Part shown: piece by piece, positions 12,691 through 27,200 of the stretch
How positions within the stretch are numbered: position 1 is the stretch's first letter
How the letters are laid out: every line of letters begins with the position of its first letter
Translations under genes and position numbers: made by a program
Notes under the pieces: generated by a model
What the model was told of the DNA's origin: nothing
The model's input: the letters and a program-made list of their open reading frames with translations, nothing else
Database searches by the model: none
Assembly (NCBI GenBank): GCA_038380795.1
Contig: CM076259.1
Coordinates: forward strand, 64,933,938-64,997,937
Direction of reading: 5' to 3'
From: Pyrocephalus nanus
Lineage: Eukaryota > Chordata > Aves > Passeriformes > Tyrannidae
DNA length: 64,000 nt

Positions 12691-14495
12691 CACAAAAAAA
12701 TAAATCTAAACTATATAAGTTACATAAAACATATAAACTAAATAAAAAGGTTTCATTTAGTTGACTGAGTCCTAAGGATTGAATTAAGCACTCCCTGAAC
12801 TACAACATTAACAGGACACAACAGAATCACAGTTTTGCAGGGTATTTTTCTCCAAACATTTCTTTTAGAGTGCCTGATCTCCACGGAGAAATTGAAAATT
12901 CTTGATTCATAGCCAATTTTGAGATGAAATTGAAGCAGTTGTATACAGGAGGCACACGAAAAAGACCCCTTTTTTATATTAAACCAAAAAATTATAAAAA
13001 GCAATAAAAAGAGCAGTAAGTTATAACATCTAATAGATAAAAGATAATAATGAATTTCATGATGCTATTTTGAATAGACTTTGTGAGAGTAAGACAAGAA
13101 GCACGGAAGGAATGACAAAACTTCAGTCATCAAGTGTAAGAACATCAAAACTGAGGGAAGTGGATAATTCCACTGCTACACCTGCTTGATTCAGTTCTTA
13201 GCATATCAAAATCCAAATCAATGCTGTCTATAATTGCTTGTTCGGGTCTAGGCCATTATAACAAATTCAGAAAAAAAGGTGCAAGTCTTATAACATCAGA
13301 ATTATACTCAGGCTCTAGTGTGTCACATGTTGTCCTCCTCCATCCCAAGTGATAGAAGGAAATTCCTATTTCAGTTCTCCAAATTAATATTGTTTTGAAA
13401 TTTACTGCTTAAATGAATTTATAAAAAATTAACTGCATATTATTTTATATAAGGTAGCAGAGACTAATAAAGAAGACATAGACATGACAAAATCATGGCA
13501 GACAGAAGTTCCTTGAAATATGTAATGTAATTACCAATGAAATGCATACGTGCAGATAGAATAAATTAGATAAAGCTGAAAATGATGCTTATAACTATGA
13601 ATGTAAATACTTTTATACGTAAAACTTAACTTTCAATGAGTTACTTTTTAACTTTATATACACACCCAAAGCGGGATGCTGACACAAAGACAATCAAAGG
13701 TCTTCATGTGGTCATGGACTGTATTACCCATGCTGTTAAGTTATCTTAACATAAGAGATAATTGGACTAAAACATGACTCAGTTCTTTAAATTACTAGAT
13801 TAAATGTCAATATGTCCCTAAAAAATAGAATTTTATGTAACATGTTTTAATTCATTAACTCCTGATAAATTGTGTGAGTAGAACATTGCACTATAGCTTG
13901 GATATGTAAGGGAACTAGTCTGCATTCACTTAACCACAAGTCGGCTTAATTAATTTTAATTAAAAAGCCATAAAACTCAGAAAATTTCATTGCACTTCTC
14001 AATAAAATGATTTAAAGGCCAAAGTTTAATTAAACCTGGTTAAACTGACATTAAATTTCGTTATGAAAAAAATATAACTCTCCTTCTTAATAGGAACCAA
14101 CTTTGCAATAGCATATTAATCTGAAGACCTAATAATATATAGAAGCATTGTGATGGTGGAACACATTTAATGAACTCACAGAACTTTAATTAAGAATAAC
14201 ATTCAAAGTAGGAGCTCTAACTTCAGAATAATAATTTTAGGTTTTATTAAGATTTTTTTAAATTATTTTAATTTTTTTTATTTGTATATATGCTTAAGAA
14301 TTTATTCTAGCCACTGTACTGATTGACCATTGACCAAAAGTAGAATTAGCAAAGTTTTCAGACAAAACATATAAGCTCAAATCTCTTCTTCTAAACATCT
14401 GGACATTCTCTAATTTCCTATTGAATTTTCATGTCTAATTCTCATCAGTATTGCAGAAAATGACATTTAATAAAAATTCTTTACATAACCATATA

Positions 14496-14570
14496 ACTTA
14501 TATATATACATATACATATATACACACAAATTTATATGGTATAGTCATACATACATATATATATATAATA
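14496..14570. repeat. TA/CA-rich microsatellite
   Basis: Alternating TATATATACATATACATA-type sequence with short ACACAC and TACATACA units. Confidence 0.85.
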
Positions 14571-14940
14571 CATAAATAGCAGCAATAAAATCCCATTTCT
14601 TGACCTTCAGAGCTAAAAACTCTCTCCTTTAAGTCCTTAGCATTTCCTAAATTGACTATTGAATGCTTAACACTTGCTAGATAACATTTCAATTTCTTGA
14701 GGTTAATTTCTTTCGGAACAGCAAAGCATATTTCAATGGCTTGTTGTTTTATAATAACAGAAATAATTTCTCATATTCTTATTGTGGAAAAATATCCCCT
14801 TTTTTTTTTTTTACGTGACTAGTCCTCAGTTTTGCACTTCAGGGAACAGGATTCAACAGATGTTTGTGATCTAGTAGTTAAAATTTTCAGGATAAATTGA
14901 ATAAATTTTTATTATAGCGCAAGATAGGAATTGAGCTGCA

Positions 14941-15226
14941 CAGTTATAGAGCCATAGTGTCATTAAGGCTGGAAAAGACTTAACATCATCGAGTTCAACC
15001 ATTAACCTAACCCTGCCATCTTCACGACTAAACTATGTCCCTAAGTACCACATTTAGATGTTTTTTGAACACTTCCAGGGATGGTGATTTGACCACTTTC
15101 CCAGGCAGACAGTTCCAATGCTTGACCACCCCTTCAGTGAAGAAAATTTTCCTAATATCCAATATCAACCTCCCGTGACACAACTTGAGGCCATTTACGC
15201 TCATCCTGTTCTAGCGAAGTGCTTTC
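14941..15226 (-). mobile_element. CR1 LINE 3' fragment
   Basis: The reversed tail (AGAGCCATAGTGTCATTAAG, GGCTGGAAAAGACTTAACAT) is followed by CCAGGGATGGTGATTTGACC, CCCAGGCAGACAGTTCCAAT and GTGAAGAAAATTTTCCTAAT, the reverse of the conserved CR1 3' ORF2/UTR region. About 285 bp, moderately diverged. Confidence 0.82.
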
Positions 15227-16692
15227 AGGAATGTTTAAGTCCTCATGGGCTGATAAATCTTAATTGCAAGAGTAAGGGTGCTGAATATTAAAGCATACCC
15301 AAGGTTATGTGACAGAGTTGTATGAGTTTTCAGGACCTGTAATTTTTGACTCTGATACTCAAGAAGCTTTGTAGATCTGGTCTTCACTGTCCCATAAGTT
15401 TCATAAGATCAACTGGGCTGTAACTAATGCCTCTTCTGCATGAGCCATTCACTTAGCCTTTCCCTTCAGCAAAAGCTGTAATGTTGTAATTAAGTGGAGA
15501 AGTGGATTTTTGCTTTTAACTCAGAAAAAGTAGCTTACAATAGAAAGTAAGAAAGTTGCTGAACCTGCTTGAAGAAAGTTATGTGTCACTTGATTGCTCT
15601 TTCACTTTCATAAAATGGCCACGCAATAACCCTTGCTGTGGGGTTACAGCATTTCCGTGATAGAGCTGTTTCACTTTTAAATCTTTTCAGTTGCACAGAG
15701 GGTTAGAATTAATTGACTATGAAGTATTAGAACAGTAAAGCCACATAAAAAAAATGTACCTATACTCAAAGGTAAATAAGCAAGCACTTGAGTATCTGAT
15801 AGATTGTGCATCATAGGAACATAATAAAATTAAACTACTACCAAATGAAATTTAATGGCATGTATCTTTATAAAAATGTCCCCAATACAAATGAATTAGG
15901 GTTGAGGTTTTTTTTAATCTTGACTCGTAATGATCATTATTTCACATGGAATTAAATTATCTTGCAAAAGTTAGTTCTCATTGATGTTTATGTCATTGAT
16001 TTCACTAATCAGCAGGTATCAGTTGTAAGGAAGAACCTGAAAAATATTAAATAATTTCATATGTTGACAAAGAATGCCATGTCCTGAGAGTGCTATTTAG
16101 AACCTGTTACATCAGAGTTTCCATGGAAGTAAAATGTTTAGCAGGTTTTTTTGTTCTGGATAAAAGGGTCTTATTTAAAATGTTTTACATTTTTGTAATT
16201 TTGATGCTGTGGCCTTACCAATATAAAAATGAAAACCACACCAACTAATGCTGAAAAAAAAAAAGATATCCAGATACTAGGCCTTCATTTAATTAGTACA
16301 TACCTAATGTCTATGAATATTTTCAGCCCACACAGGTTTTAGTTCAGAACCCAAGTTTTCATGAGAACATTTAAATAAATGAATGAATAGTGACTCTGAT
16401 TTCCAATCTAAATAATATGGTATACTTCCTCAAGTGCTAAAGACATGGAAGCAAATTTTAATTTTGGCCAAGTTTCAAACTTTTTCATAATTCTGGAATT
16501 ACTGCTGCTGTGTTACATTGAATTCAACCCTCTTTTCTTTAAGCCCAGTTTTCCATATCAGCTGTGTATCCTACAAGACTATACCCCCTGTCCTATTGTG
16601 TGACTTCTTTCCTAAGGAGAATGGGCTTTTCAGGTTCCTGAACTCCCATTAGACAAAGGCCCAGTATTTATTAATATGCTTATGGTCTGGTT

Positions 16693-16756
16693 CTCTAGCC
16701 AAATCCCAGATTCTATCTAGGAACCTGAATCTCTAGCCAAATCTCAGATGATATCT
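16693..16756. repeat. Two-copy tandem repeat, 38 bp period
   Basis: CTCTAGCCAAATCCCAGATT at 16693 recurs as CTCTAGCCAAATCTCAGATG at 16731, each followed by (C/A)TATCT. This is an imperfect tandem duplication. Confidence 0.75.
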
Positions 16757-17605
16757 GAGAGTGAGCTCCATGTAATCCAAAGAGCTGTATGTTTCTTCCA
16801 ACATCAGATTACAGAAGAGATATAAAGGCTGGGGTGTTCAAAGGATAGTGGAAATAAATCATATATATATATGAGTATGTTCCTCTGAACTTTGTCAGTG
16901 GGAAGAGAGACCATCAACTGCTACTTTTTTAGGAGAGCAGTCATCAGGTTGAGGATAGGAGAGACTGTGACTGTGGACACCAGCTCACACAGCATATTGA
17001 AATCTTAATAGAGACTTCTAGATAACTAAGTGTTCCACAGTCTAAATAACTAATAACTTTCTACTAATAACTTTTAAATTAATTTTTAAAAATAAAAATT
17101 ATTTGGTTTTAGGATATGAGGCTGCAGAATAAGCCATACTATAGTCTAATTCATTGTCTAATTCAATGTGATATTGTGAGATTTCGTGATCTATATGTAC
17201 TTCAGAACCAGTTGCTCATAGATATTTGCTGATATGCTCGTTTATCACAATAAACTGGCTAAAACTTTCAAGCAGTGTCAGTATGATTAATTCTTGTTTC
17301 CTCTGTTCCTGAAGGATCTTGTCTCCCACATCCTGCACTGCTCTTTTTCACATCTAAGAAGATTCAAGAAGCCTAAACCTGTACACAAAAGACATACAAC
17401 TTTCTAGATAGATGAGGACATCTTGCTCACCCTAACTGAAACAATCTTCCAGCACTGTTCTGGCAGGTCCTGTATCCTACAAATCCTGGAACTTCTCAGT
17501 GTTAAGCCTCAGTGCATGCATAACACTTTCTTCTTGGCATGGTATCTAGAAAAATAGAACTCTAGCAGCCCGGAAACCAATTTTCTTGTTATTCATTATT
17601 CCACC

Positions 17606-17611
<6 letters not shown>

Positions 17612-17649
<38 letters not shown>

Positions 17650-17662
17650 GGGTGGGGGGGGG
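17612..17662. repeat. T37 run joined to a G14-type run
   Basis: Thirty-seven T residues (17612-17648) pass directly into GGGGTGGGGGGGGG (17649-17662) and then a GGAGAGAGAGG purine tract. The other strand is a C-run followed by poly-A. No retrotransposon body was recognised on either side. Confidence 0.9.
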
Positions 17663-17681
17663 AAGGAGAGAGAGGTGTCTT

Positions 17682-17714
17682 TTTTAATGATTATTAAATT
17701 TTAATGATTATTAA
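17682..17714. repeat. Short tandem direct repeat
   Basis: The 16-mer TTTTAATGATTATTAA occurs at 17682-17697 and again at 17699-17714, one base apart, just after the T/G homopolymer pair. Confidence 0.85.
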
Positions 17715-18234
17715 CCCTCCCAAAATAAAGTTTATAGAATGAGGGAGCACACTTTGGGGACCTAAAAAAATGAAATGTTTCACTCCTGTGACTTGAATAG
17801 GCTCAGACTGATATATTTGTCACTGGAAGGGTTTTCAGCACAATTTCAAGTAAATAGCAAAACAGATCATCACTGTGAATCATCCAGATGCATTTTGGAC
17901 TGAAAAGACTGCAAGTAGCAAAAATATACAGTCACAGTGAAAACTGTCAAAATAGTGTAGTATTATATAGTGTGGATACACACTTTTACTGACTCTGGTG
18001 ATTGTCTTGCTTTGCTGTTACTTGTGTAAGATTTACCCTTAGCACTTCCCAAGTGTGGAAAATAGAAGCTGCCTGAGTATTTTAAACTGTGCTGTTTACA
18101 CAGCAGGAATGAAACTCTTCTCATGTAGATAGCAGAAGGACAATATTCAGGGTTTAAATTATAAGACTCCAGGGAAGTATTCATCATGGCAATCTCACTT
18201 TCTCACTCTCCTAGAATGACTTCTCTTTCTTCCC

Positions 18235-18350
18235 TACTGTACTGCTTTTGGCTATGATAGAGCTAATTTCCTTCTTAGTAGCTCGTCCAGTGCTGTGGTT
18301 TGGACTCAGTATAACGTTGATAACTTTTGGATTTATGATAATTTTGGTTT
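18235..18350 (+). mobile_element. LTR 5' fragment, same family as 597-1152
   Basis: About 115 bp resemble the first part of the LTR at 597-1152: a GATAGAGCTAATTTCC block, then CTTCTTAGTAGCTCGT, a TGGTTTGGACTCAG block and a GTTGATAAC block in the same order. The 3' two-thirds of the element are absent. An 89-codon open frame that starts here (18248-18517) is chance. Confidence 0.65.
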
Positions 18351-18642
18351 ATGCAAATGACCACCTACTTTTATATCCTAATGGAGCACTTGTCTTGGCT
18401 ACATTGATTACAGGCACAGAAAAGAAAAATAAGAAAAAATGGAGGGTAACAAGTTTATCAGGAACCTCACCTATCTCAAATTTGATTAAAAGAAAACTGG
18501 AAATCACAAAAAAATGATCTTGCTATTAAAGCATTAAGCTCTAGAACAGATTTCCAGTGGATAGGACAGGAGTAGGTTGGTTAGAACCAGTGTAATAACT
18601 TAGGATGCAGTTTACAAAAGCGATTACGTGACTTGCCTTCAC

Positions 18643-19550
18643 AGAAACAGAGAATGGTTAAGGTTGGAAGGACCAACTAGTCCACCCTCCCTGCTCAAGC
18701 AGGGTAGCAGGATTATCCTAAAGCACATTGCACATAATTGTGTCCATATAGTACACTAATATCTCCAGTGACAGAGATTCTACAACCTCTCTGGGCAGTC
18801 TACTCCAATGCAGTCAACCACATAGTAAGAAGTTCTTCCTCATATTCAGGGGGAACTTTTTGTTCATCAGTTTCTGACAAGAAAGGTCCATTGCCTCTTG
18901 CCCAATTGTTTGGCACCACCAGGAAGAGCCTGGCTCCATCCCCTTGACACTCTTCCTTTGGATACTTATACACTGATGTGATCCCCTCTCAGTCACCTCT
19001 TCTTGAGGCTGAACAGTCCCATCTCCCTCAGCCTTTCCTCATAAGAGAGATGCTTCAGTCCCTTAATCATCTCCATAGCCTTCTGCTGGACCCACTCCAG
19101 GAGTTTCATGCTTCTCTTGTACTGAGGAGCACAGAACTGGACAAAGTACTCCAGATGTGGCCTCACTAGGGCTGAGCAGAGGGACAGGATCACCTCCCTT
19201 GACCTGCTGATAATGCCCTTCCTAATGCATCCCAGGATTCCGTTGACATTCTTGGACACAAGGACACACTGCTGGCTCATGAAGAGCTGTTGTCCACTAG
19301 GACCTCCAGGTCTTTCTCTGCAGAGCTGCTTTCCAGCCTGTACTGGTGCACACGCTTATTAGTCCCCAGGTGTAGGAACCTGTATTTGTGCTTGTTGAAT
19401 TTCAGACAGTTCCTCTCTGTTCATCTCTCCAGCCTTTCAAGGTCCTTCTGAAGGGCTGCACAGCACTCTGGGGTATCAGCCATTTCTCCCAGTTTTGTGT
19501 TGAACAGTTTCCCCGAGCAAGAAACTGCCTTGGAATCCCTTTAATTTTTG
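18643..19550 (-). mobile_element. CR1 LINE fragment, about 900 bp
   Basis: This minus-strand CR1 includes part of the ORF2 C-terminal region. The frame 19280-18993 reads GILGCIRKGIISRSREVILS, CSALVRPHLEYFVQFCAPQY and GLKHLSYEERLREMGLFSLK, which are hallmark CR1 reverse-transcriptase tail motifs. The tail side (18643-18720) shows CAGAGAATGGTTAAGGTTGG and the upstream side runs to GAAGGGCTGCACAGCACTCT near 19450. The full frame is broken, so it is a pseudogene of ORF2. Confidence 0.88.
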
Positions 19551-22500
19551 TTTCAACCCAGTTACCCTTCTGTTGAACCTAATAACATCTGATTCACTGA
19601 AGATTGCTTCCTATAAAGGCATCATCTCAAAGACATCTGGAGATGGATAATTTGCCTCTTTCACAGTAGCTTTCAGAAGTAATCAATCCGAACATAAAAA
19701 TGTGTGTCTAATATCCCATTTGAACTTGTCCGGTTTCTGCTCATACATACTGATTCTTATTATGAATTTCTCACTCTGATTAATGAGCCCATTAGCACCA
19801 AAACTTAAAAACCTCAAAATAATCTCTTAGATCTTTAATAACTCAAAAAGGCTGACTGGTTATAGCCTTGCTTTTACAATTCTTTCACAGTACTGTGTCT
19901 GATAACACCATATTGAAATGTTCAGGAGTGAAAGCAAGATACTTAATCATTAACACTTTTTCTTGTGATAACACCTAAAATATACTGGCAATCTCACAAT
20001 CAGTCACTGACCTATCCTCACACTACTTAGCCACTGAAATCAAAATGCAGCCAAGGGGAATTGCAAGTTCATAAAGGAAAAATGCATTGCTTTATCACTC
20101 TCCACACTCTAAAGATTTGCAACAACACTGTTTCTTTTATCTTCATTATGCATCTGAAAGCATATGCGTTTTGTGTCATGTCATGTATGCTGTTGCTGGA
20201 GAATGTTTCAGTGAGTTTTGTTTGAGGGAAGTGTTTAAAAATGGTAACTTATGTTAATATTTCAGATTCAGTATTCATTTCAACTGAAAACAAATATTTA
20301 AAGTATCATAGCAGAGACATAAGAACACCTCAGCATTTCTGATTAATTTATAGCAAATCACTGTATCAAAAAAGCTATACCTTCCAAGAGCATTATAGAA
20401 AACAAAGGCTAGTCATATGGAAAATACAAAGTTCAGGAAATGCCTGAGTTATGTGCCTGAATCACCATCTCACACACTCTGTTTTTCATTGTCGAACTCT
20501 GATACATCTTTCAACTAACATCCAGCACAAACTGAAGCATTCCTGAGAATTTTTATTACTATGAAAGAAGAGATTATATTTCAAATTAGACAAACATTTA
20601 AATCGGGAAGAATTGTGGGAAAGAACACCTCTCAATTGAAAAGGTACTTCCATAGACTTCCACTCTATAAGCAAGTTTGAAGAGACTTGGATAGTTATTA
20701 CTTTCTGACATCACTTAAAACCTTCAAGCACATTATTAAGTCCACATTAATGCTAAAGGATCAGTTAGGGCCCAAAGTCAGTTGAAATAGGTCCTCTCCT
20801 AGATGACTGAAATTTTTTGTATTCCACAGTATTTCACAAAAGTATTTCACACAAAGATGTCTGACCATTAACAGTGGTGATTTCTACACTCTTTCCAACA
20901 AAATAATGGTATATATTAATAATAATGGTACATATTATAATATAAAATAACCACTGTATTTAGCTCTTAAGTGGTTGTCAAGATACAAGCCTCCTGAAGA
21001 CTTCTCACATTAAGCTATTTGATAAAACACTTCAAAAACTATTAAACTAATGATGAAAAAACCTACTATGTAAATCCCAAAAGCCAAATTTCAGATTGAA
21101 ATTAAATTGTAAAACATTTTTCATCCTGCACATAGTATTGGTTAAACTGACAGTTAGTCTTGTTTTATTGATGCTTTGGAAATTAGAAATTTGGAATGAA
21201 CAGACATTTTGTTTCATTCTCTCCAAGACTGTATGTTAACATCAAACAATCTTATGCTGCAACTAACTGTGATATGCATTAATTTCTTAGGATAAGTTTT
21301 TTATTAGAAAGGGGAAGGAACTTTATAGTTGTGTCTCGTTGTTGGTTGTTTTGATGTTGGATAGTTTTGATGTACACTCACCAGCTTCACCTCACAAGCT
21401 TCTTCCCATGAAAAGGAAAACCTAAACTGTAGGATTTTTATTTGAACTGGACGGCAGAAGATTCAGACTTCAGATTACTCTGTAGAACATATTCACACAT
21501 CTACTTAGATGCAGTCATCACTGATCCTTTTTTCAGTGTTTTTTAATTTTCATATATTCTTTGAGATTAGATAATTAGAGCTATATGCAGTATGAAAGGT
21601 GCAAACAAAAAACATGGAGAATAGTAAGACTTTGTTTCCTGTTTTATCCTCTGTTCCTCTTCTAATACTCTCTAGAACTCCTTTTGCAACCACTCTGTGT
21701 CTCAGCAAACATTCTCAAAAGCAGACAGCAGAATTCAATAAATAAAAGTTGCTTGTATTTTTTCCCTCTCTGATAAAGACAGCTAGTTGAGATCCCATCA
21801 TTAAATGTGTACAGATGATTTCTCCAGCTCCAATATTTTTAACTTATTGCTATTTGATTTTATTTGGCATTATATGCTTATGATTACAGGATCTTTTTGC
21901 AACTTCTTAGAGACAGTCTGTGGCTTTTACTACCCTTAGTAATTTTTACTGTCCAGAAGGCCATTTTATTTCATGATTTGCTCTTTTTCCATACAATTAT
22001 TTAGAATGTTTAATTGAGTAATTCATGTCATACATTCCTTTTGATTATTATTAGTAACATTTTACACAGTGACATCTGTATATTCATTTTCATTCTTACA
22101 ATTTTCAAATCTTAGATCATATATCATCATTGGATTTAAAACCTTTTCTACTGGCAGCCCTATTAAGTCAGTGAACAACAACAAAAAAAGAGGATCAAAA
22201 CAGGTTTAGGTTTAACTGCTTTAATTCTTACGAACAGAAGATAGTGGAACAGAGAGTGCAGAGCAGATTAGTAATTAGACTAAACTGGGTCCAATCAATG
22301 AACTAAATGTTATGCATTCTTGCTATATTCCTTTGAGTTCTGTGCTTTCCCATCTTTGCATTACAGAGCAATCCCTCCTCCAATAAACTTTAGGGTATTT
22401 GCATTTCAACTTAAATTTGCTGATTTGCCTCAGCACATGAACATGGGACATACACATAGTATAACCTAACAGCACATTTTTATCCTGTGAGCAACACTAC

Positions 22501-24240
22501 GAAAAAGGTCTCTCTAAGCTAGGAATCAGGGCTTAGGCTTGGAAGAAACATCCATTGCAACATATCATGTTATGTATACTTCTTCATTTACAAAAGAAAT
22601 ATAGGAAGAGTAGAAACAGGAGTAAGAATAAGATAAAGTTAAATAAACACTGATATTTCATACTTGTCACTTTCTCCCAAGCACAATTTTTTAATTCTTC
22701 TTACTGAGAAAGATTGTACTTAGTAAATACAACCTTATTTAAAGTAAGGAAATTTTCAGTTAACACTGAATTTTAATGAAAAGCTGAAAGTATTGATAAA
22801 CTCTGGCTGGTCTTTTCCCCTCTCACTTTTAATTAAACATAAACCCAGACATCAGTAGATATTATTCTGCACATTGTACAGTGACATCCTGAATGAAAAA
22901 AAAAGTATCTATATTTTCCTATATTTACTTTTTCCAGGAGGTACTTGACAGAGATCTTTAAGAGGTACTGAATTATGTAACGCATTTCCAAAATATATTC
23001 GGGATATCACTTCTTCAAAGGAATAGGTATCTACTGAGTAAATAAGGAAGTCAGTTGCAATACATCTCAGAGGGTCCTGATGTATATAACAGATTAAGAG
23101 TGCTAAGACTGTTAAGAATACATGTTTAGTATATATGTTATTCAAATGCAATTTAGCTACCAAAAAGTAAAAAAGATAAAGTACATTTTAATTCAGGAAT
23201 TTATTTTACAGAATTTATTAATCTATGTTGATATTTATGAAATTTTTAATAAGAAAAAACACAAGTGTTTAAAAAGAAGCTTGCAAAATTCTTTTTGTGG
23301 ATGCATATTGTTACAGCAACTTTCATGATAAAGTAATGGCAATACATATCTAAGATTCACTACAAATAAGAAACCTATCAGGTATACTTTTGAATAAATT
23401 CTTAGATCATACCTTTCAAAAATTATAATCAAAGTCTAACTAACATAAATTTTTTAACTCCCTTAGGAATTTCACAGCTCTACCTCAGATTTTGTCTAAA
23501 CATAAGCAAAGCAGCTTAACAACCATCAGAACGAACTTTGTATAGGTTGTTTTACAGCTGAATTAAACTGGCTTAAAGAAAATGTTGTATGTCTCTGAAA
23601 TACTAATCCTCAGAATTATAATAGAGAAGTTTAGCAATACTTTTAGTTCTTGCTCTGTGTGTCAGTACATGGCTCATGTTTAGAATCAAAATGATCAGTG
23701 TTTATGAAAAGCAAAAGATTAATGGAAAATTGATTGGGTTTGGATACAATCTTGTCAGAGGTCCAATTCCAAGTAGAAGCAGATGTTTCATAATAACTAG
23801 TGATTTCCACAGTTTTGATAGTTTTCCTTTACGTGGAGAGATTGCATGTACAAGTTGTTAACTTCTAAATATGTAGTTTGATTTCTGTGCGAAACAAGAA
23901 ACCTATTAACCTCACAGTAAGCCCATTACAGAACTGTACCACAGTAATGCAATAGAATTTAAAGTTACACTCCTAGGTTGAGAGTTTTTGCTTTTTGAGC
24001 CATAGATATAAAATAAAGCTTCCTTTTTTTATTTCTCTGGACCTAAGTTCATCTGCAGAATATGCTTAGTTTATAAAGTCATCTGTCTAGAGGATACAAT
24101 TCAGTGATAATTTAAAAGAATGTCCACATTTCTTTTAAATTATCTTCATTTCAATGACATGAACGGCAAGTCCAAAATTATAGGTATTATTGATTAAATG
24201 GTGTTTTTTGTAACTGGAACTTGGTCAGTAATGCCACAAA

Positions 24241-24292
24241 TAAATATAGACATACACAAGTGCATGTGTATATGTGCATGTATATGTGTAAA
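24241..24292. repeat. TG/CA-rich imperfect microsatellite
   Basis: ATGTGTATATGTGCATGTAT-type alternating purine-pyrimidine sequence, about 50 bp. Confidence 0.75.
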
Positions 24293-27200
24293 CATATTCT
24301 GAAGACATTCCACCACAGGCTTGTGAATCTGATCTGAATGATAGCTCTATCTCATGAAAATTCTACAGAAAATTGAAAATTGAAGAATGTCACAAATAAT
24401 TACATCTGAATATTAAATTACTGTTACATTTTCCCTTGATTGTACAGCAGTGGAATGTAGAAAATTTAGACTTCATGCATCAAGTTGACTGATAAAGCAG
24501 AATGCTCACAGCCTTGATGAGTCTAGCTTGGAATATTTCCAAGCACAGAGATTCCACAGACTCTCAGAGAGAACTGCTACAAGGAGTACTAATCTCACCG
24601 TGAAGAAATGTTTTTCACTTGGAAACTGCAACCTGGGACTAGTGCCCAATGTCCTCTCATTGTGTATCTTCAAGAAAAGAATAATCTTTCAACAACCCCT
24701 GATAGGAAACTGAAAATACTGTCTCCCTTAGCTTTCTTTTCTTCATGAATGCCCTCTCAGGTTCTCTTCATATATTGTGTGCTTCCTGTTTCAGCTTAAT
24801 AGCTGGTTCAATTTCTTCATCAATTGAAATGACACGAGCTGGAAAATGCATTCCAGTTAAGGCATCATGAGTCCTGGGCAGAGAGGAATAATAATTTCCT
24901 TCAATCCGCTGGCTAATGCAATTGAGAAGATGGTCAGTCTTTATACAGACGCAGCACAAAACTTCATCAGAAGAAAATCTTTTAATAAATTCAGTAATGA
25001 GCCTTAACAGTTAAAAACTGATAATATTGACTTGGGCTGCATGTCATTCAGATGGTCTGTAGATTGTGTGCTACTCTCCATTTGACAACATAAAGACCTG
25101 TATAATATCTCTTTATTAAAGCAAAACTGGTATATTTTGCCAACATGTGAAACAGGAACACTGATTAACCTTTGGAAGTATTCCAGAAAATTCAAAGCAC
25201 TCTAGGTGAAAGCAAAGAAAGAACAAACAACTCTCCTCCCAAAAAACTACAGAAAACCCAACAATAAACAACATAAAACACCTGAGCTTTGACTTAGCTT
25301 GAGTTTATTCATAGCAAACTTCAATATTACTTTATGCCAACTAAGAGGCCTCTCATGTAAATTAAATATATGGTGGGGATGAAGTATCAGCACCTTCTTG
25401 GCACAGACTGAAAAATTAAGAAAATGGAATGGATATAATTGTCTGAACAACAGTTTTGAACCTTTAACTACAAGTCTTAAAAACCTAATTCAGTGTAGGA
25501 TACAGAAACAGGGAATTAGACTATAGTACCTGTAGGAAAGTCTTTAATGAAACACAAGTGAAACTATTAATTCTCATTAACCTTTGTATTTTGGGAAAAA
25601 GTATTTTACTTACCTGCCTGACTGTGATAGCAGCATCATAAAGCTTTTCTATACTTTTTTAACCCTATTGCAAACAGCAGCTACACTGGCTAGATATAAC
25701 TGCTGAAAGGGTTTGAAGGGAGGGATGTTTCTTTTATTCATGTTAGCAGTGCCCAGCAATTCACCTTCTGAAAAATTATATTGCTGTTAAGCACAAAATT
25801 TTGCTCTGACATTAAAAAAAAAACCCTGACAAGTTTAGACCTATTTAAGACTTTGCACTAGGCTATACTAAACCATCACTGCCACTGACTCAATTTGGTT
25901 TTGAGAAACTGCAGATTTAAACAAATACATTCTGCTAATTCAAATAACTTCATTTTTTTAAACATTAACTACCCTAAACAGAAATCATACTTCAAGTCCT
26001 TAATTGTAATAGGAAGTGATACATAAAAGGCACAGATGTACCTTAGTTTCAAAAATGGAAAAGATTCTCTGCAATTCTATTAGTCATCAGTACCTAAGAA
26101 CATCAGTACTTATGCCAAAAGGTACATTGTGCCTGTGAAACCCTGTATTTAGAAAGATCAATTTAAATCATAAGAAGTTTAAAATAACATGCCAGAATTA
26201 ATGGGACCTAAAATTAGTATATTTAATATAGGTGAAAAATATTTTGATTTTTAATATTATGCCTTTTTGGTAGGATCTATTTTATAAAACATGTCAGATT
26301 AATTTCTTGGGCAGCCTTGTTTAGGTAACTCATTGAAAGCAGGGAAGACTACAGAATTCTAACAGACATAAAAAGTAAAAAATAACATATATTGATGGAA
26401 ATGCACTGATGAGAGAAGGTTCAGAAAGATGACTTGAGTTTGATACAGATTTTCACTATTAATTTCTCAAAAACATATAGGCTAGATTAACTAATTCCTG
26501 AACTGAAATAAAATATAAATTAAAAAAATACTGTGATCTCACAAAGAGTACTTTTCAAAATTAATAATATAATTAAAGTGCAGTCACAGAATAAGGTGGT
26601 ACTACTTAGAGCCATTTTACCTTGTTTACTCTAAAGATGATAAAATATTCCAGTGGACACAAAAGATCAAGCTCTGCTCCAGGACTGCAGCTTTTTTCCA
26701 TAATAAAAATAATTAGTTAAATGAAAAAAAATTCAAACACATTTCTCTATGTACAAATTAGCACCCTTCATCTTGCACAGAATAATTTACAAATCTGAAT
26801 AAATTAAAATTCCATTTGTTGTTAATTCAGAAATGAGAATTAAAATAAACTCTAGGCAAAGTAAAAATAAAATATTTTGGTAGTGCAATCTCATTGAAGC
26901 AGCACCATCTAGAACAAATTGCACTCTAAAAGATAAGAAAGGAAGTTAAGAAAATGAGCAACTAGGAAATGAGTTCTTATTTACTTTTATCTAATAAATC
27001 TACATTGACTTGAACTAATGAACAATGTTTTGTCTTGTGCATTCAGTAGGTAAATAAACCCTTATGTCTCCTTCCTAAAGCTTTCTCAACCTAGGTATCT
27101 CTGACCTCAGCATGCTAGAAACTTGTTAGATAAAATTTGCATAATTAAAAGCATTTAAAATTGTCATACTGAAAAAAAAAAGAATTATTAGTAAGAAAAG

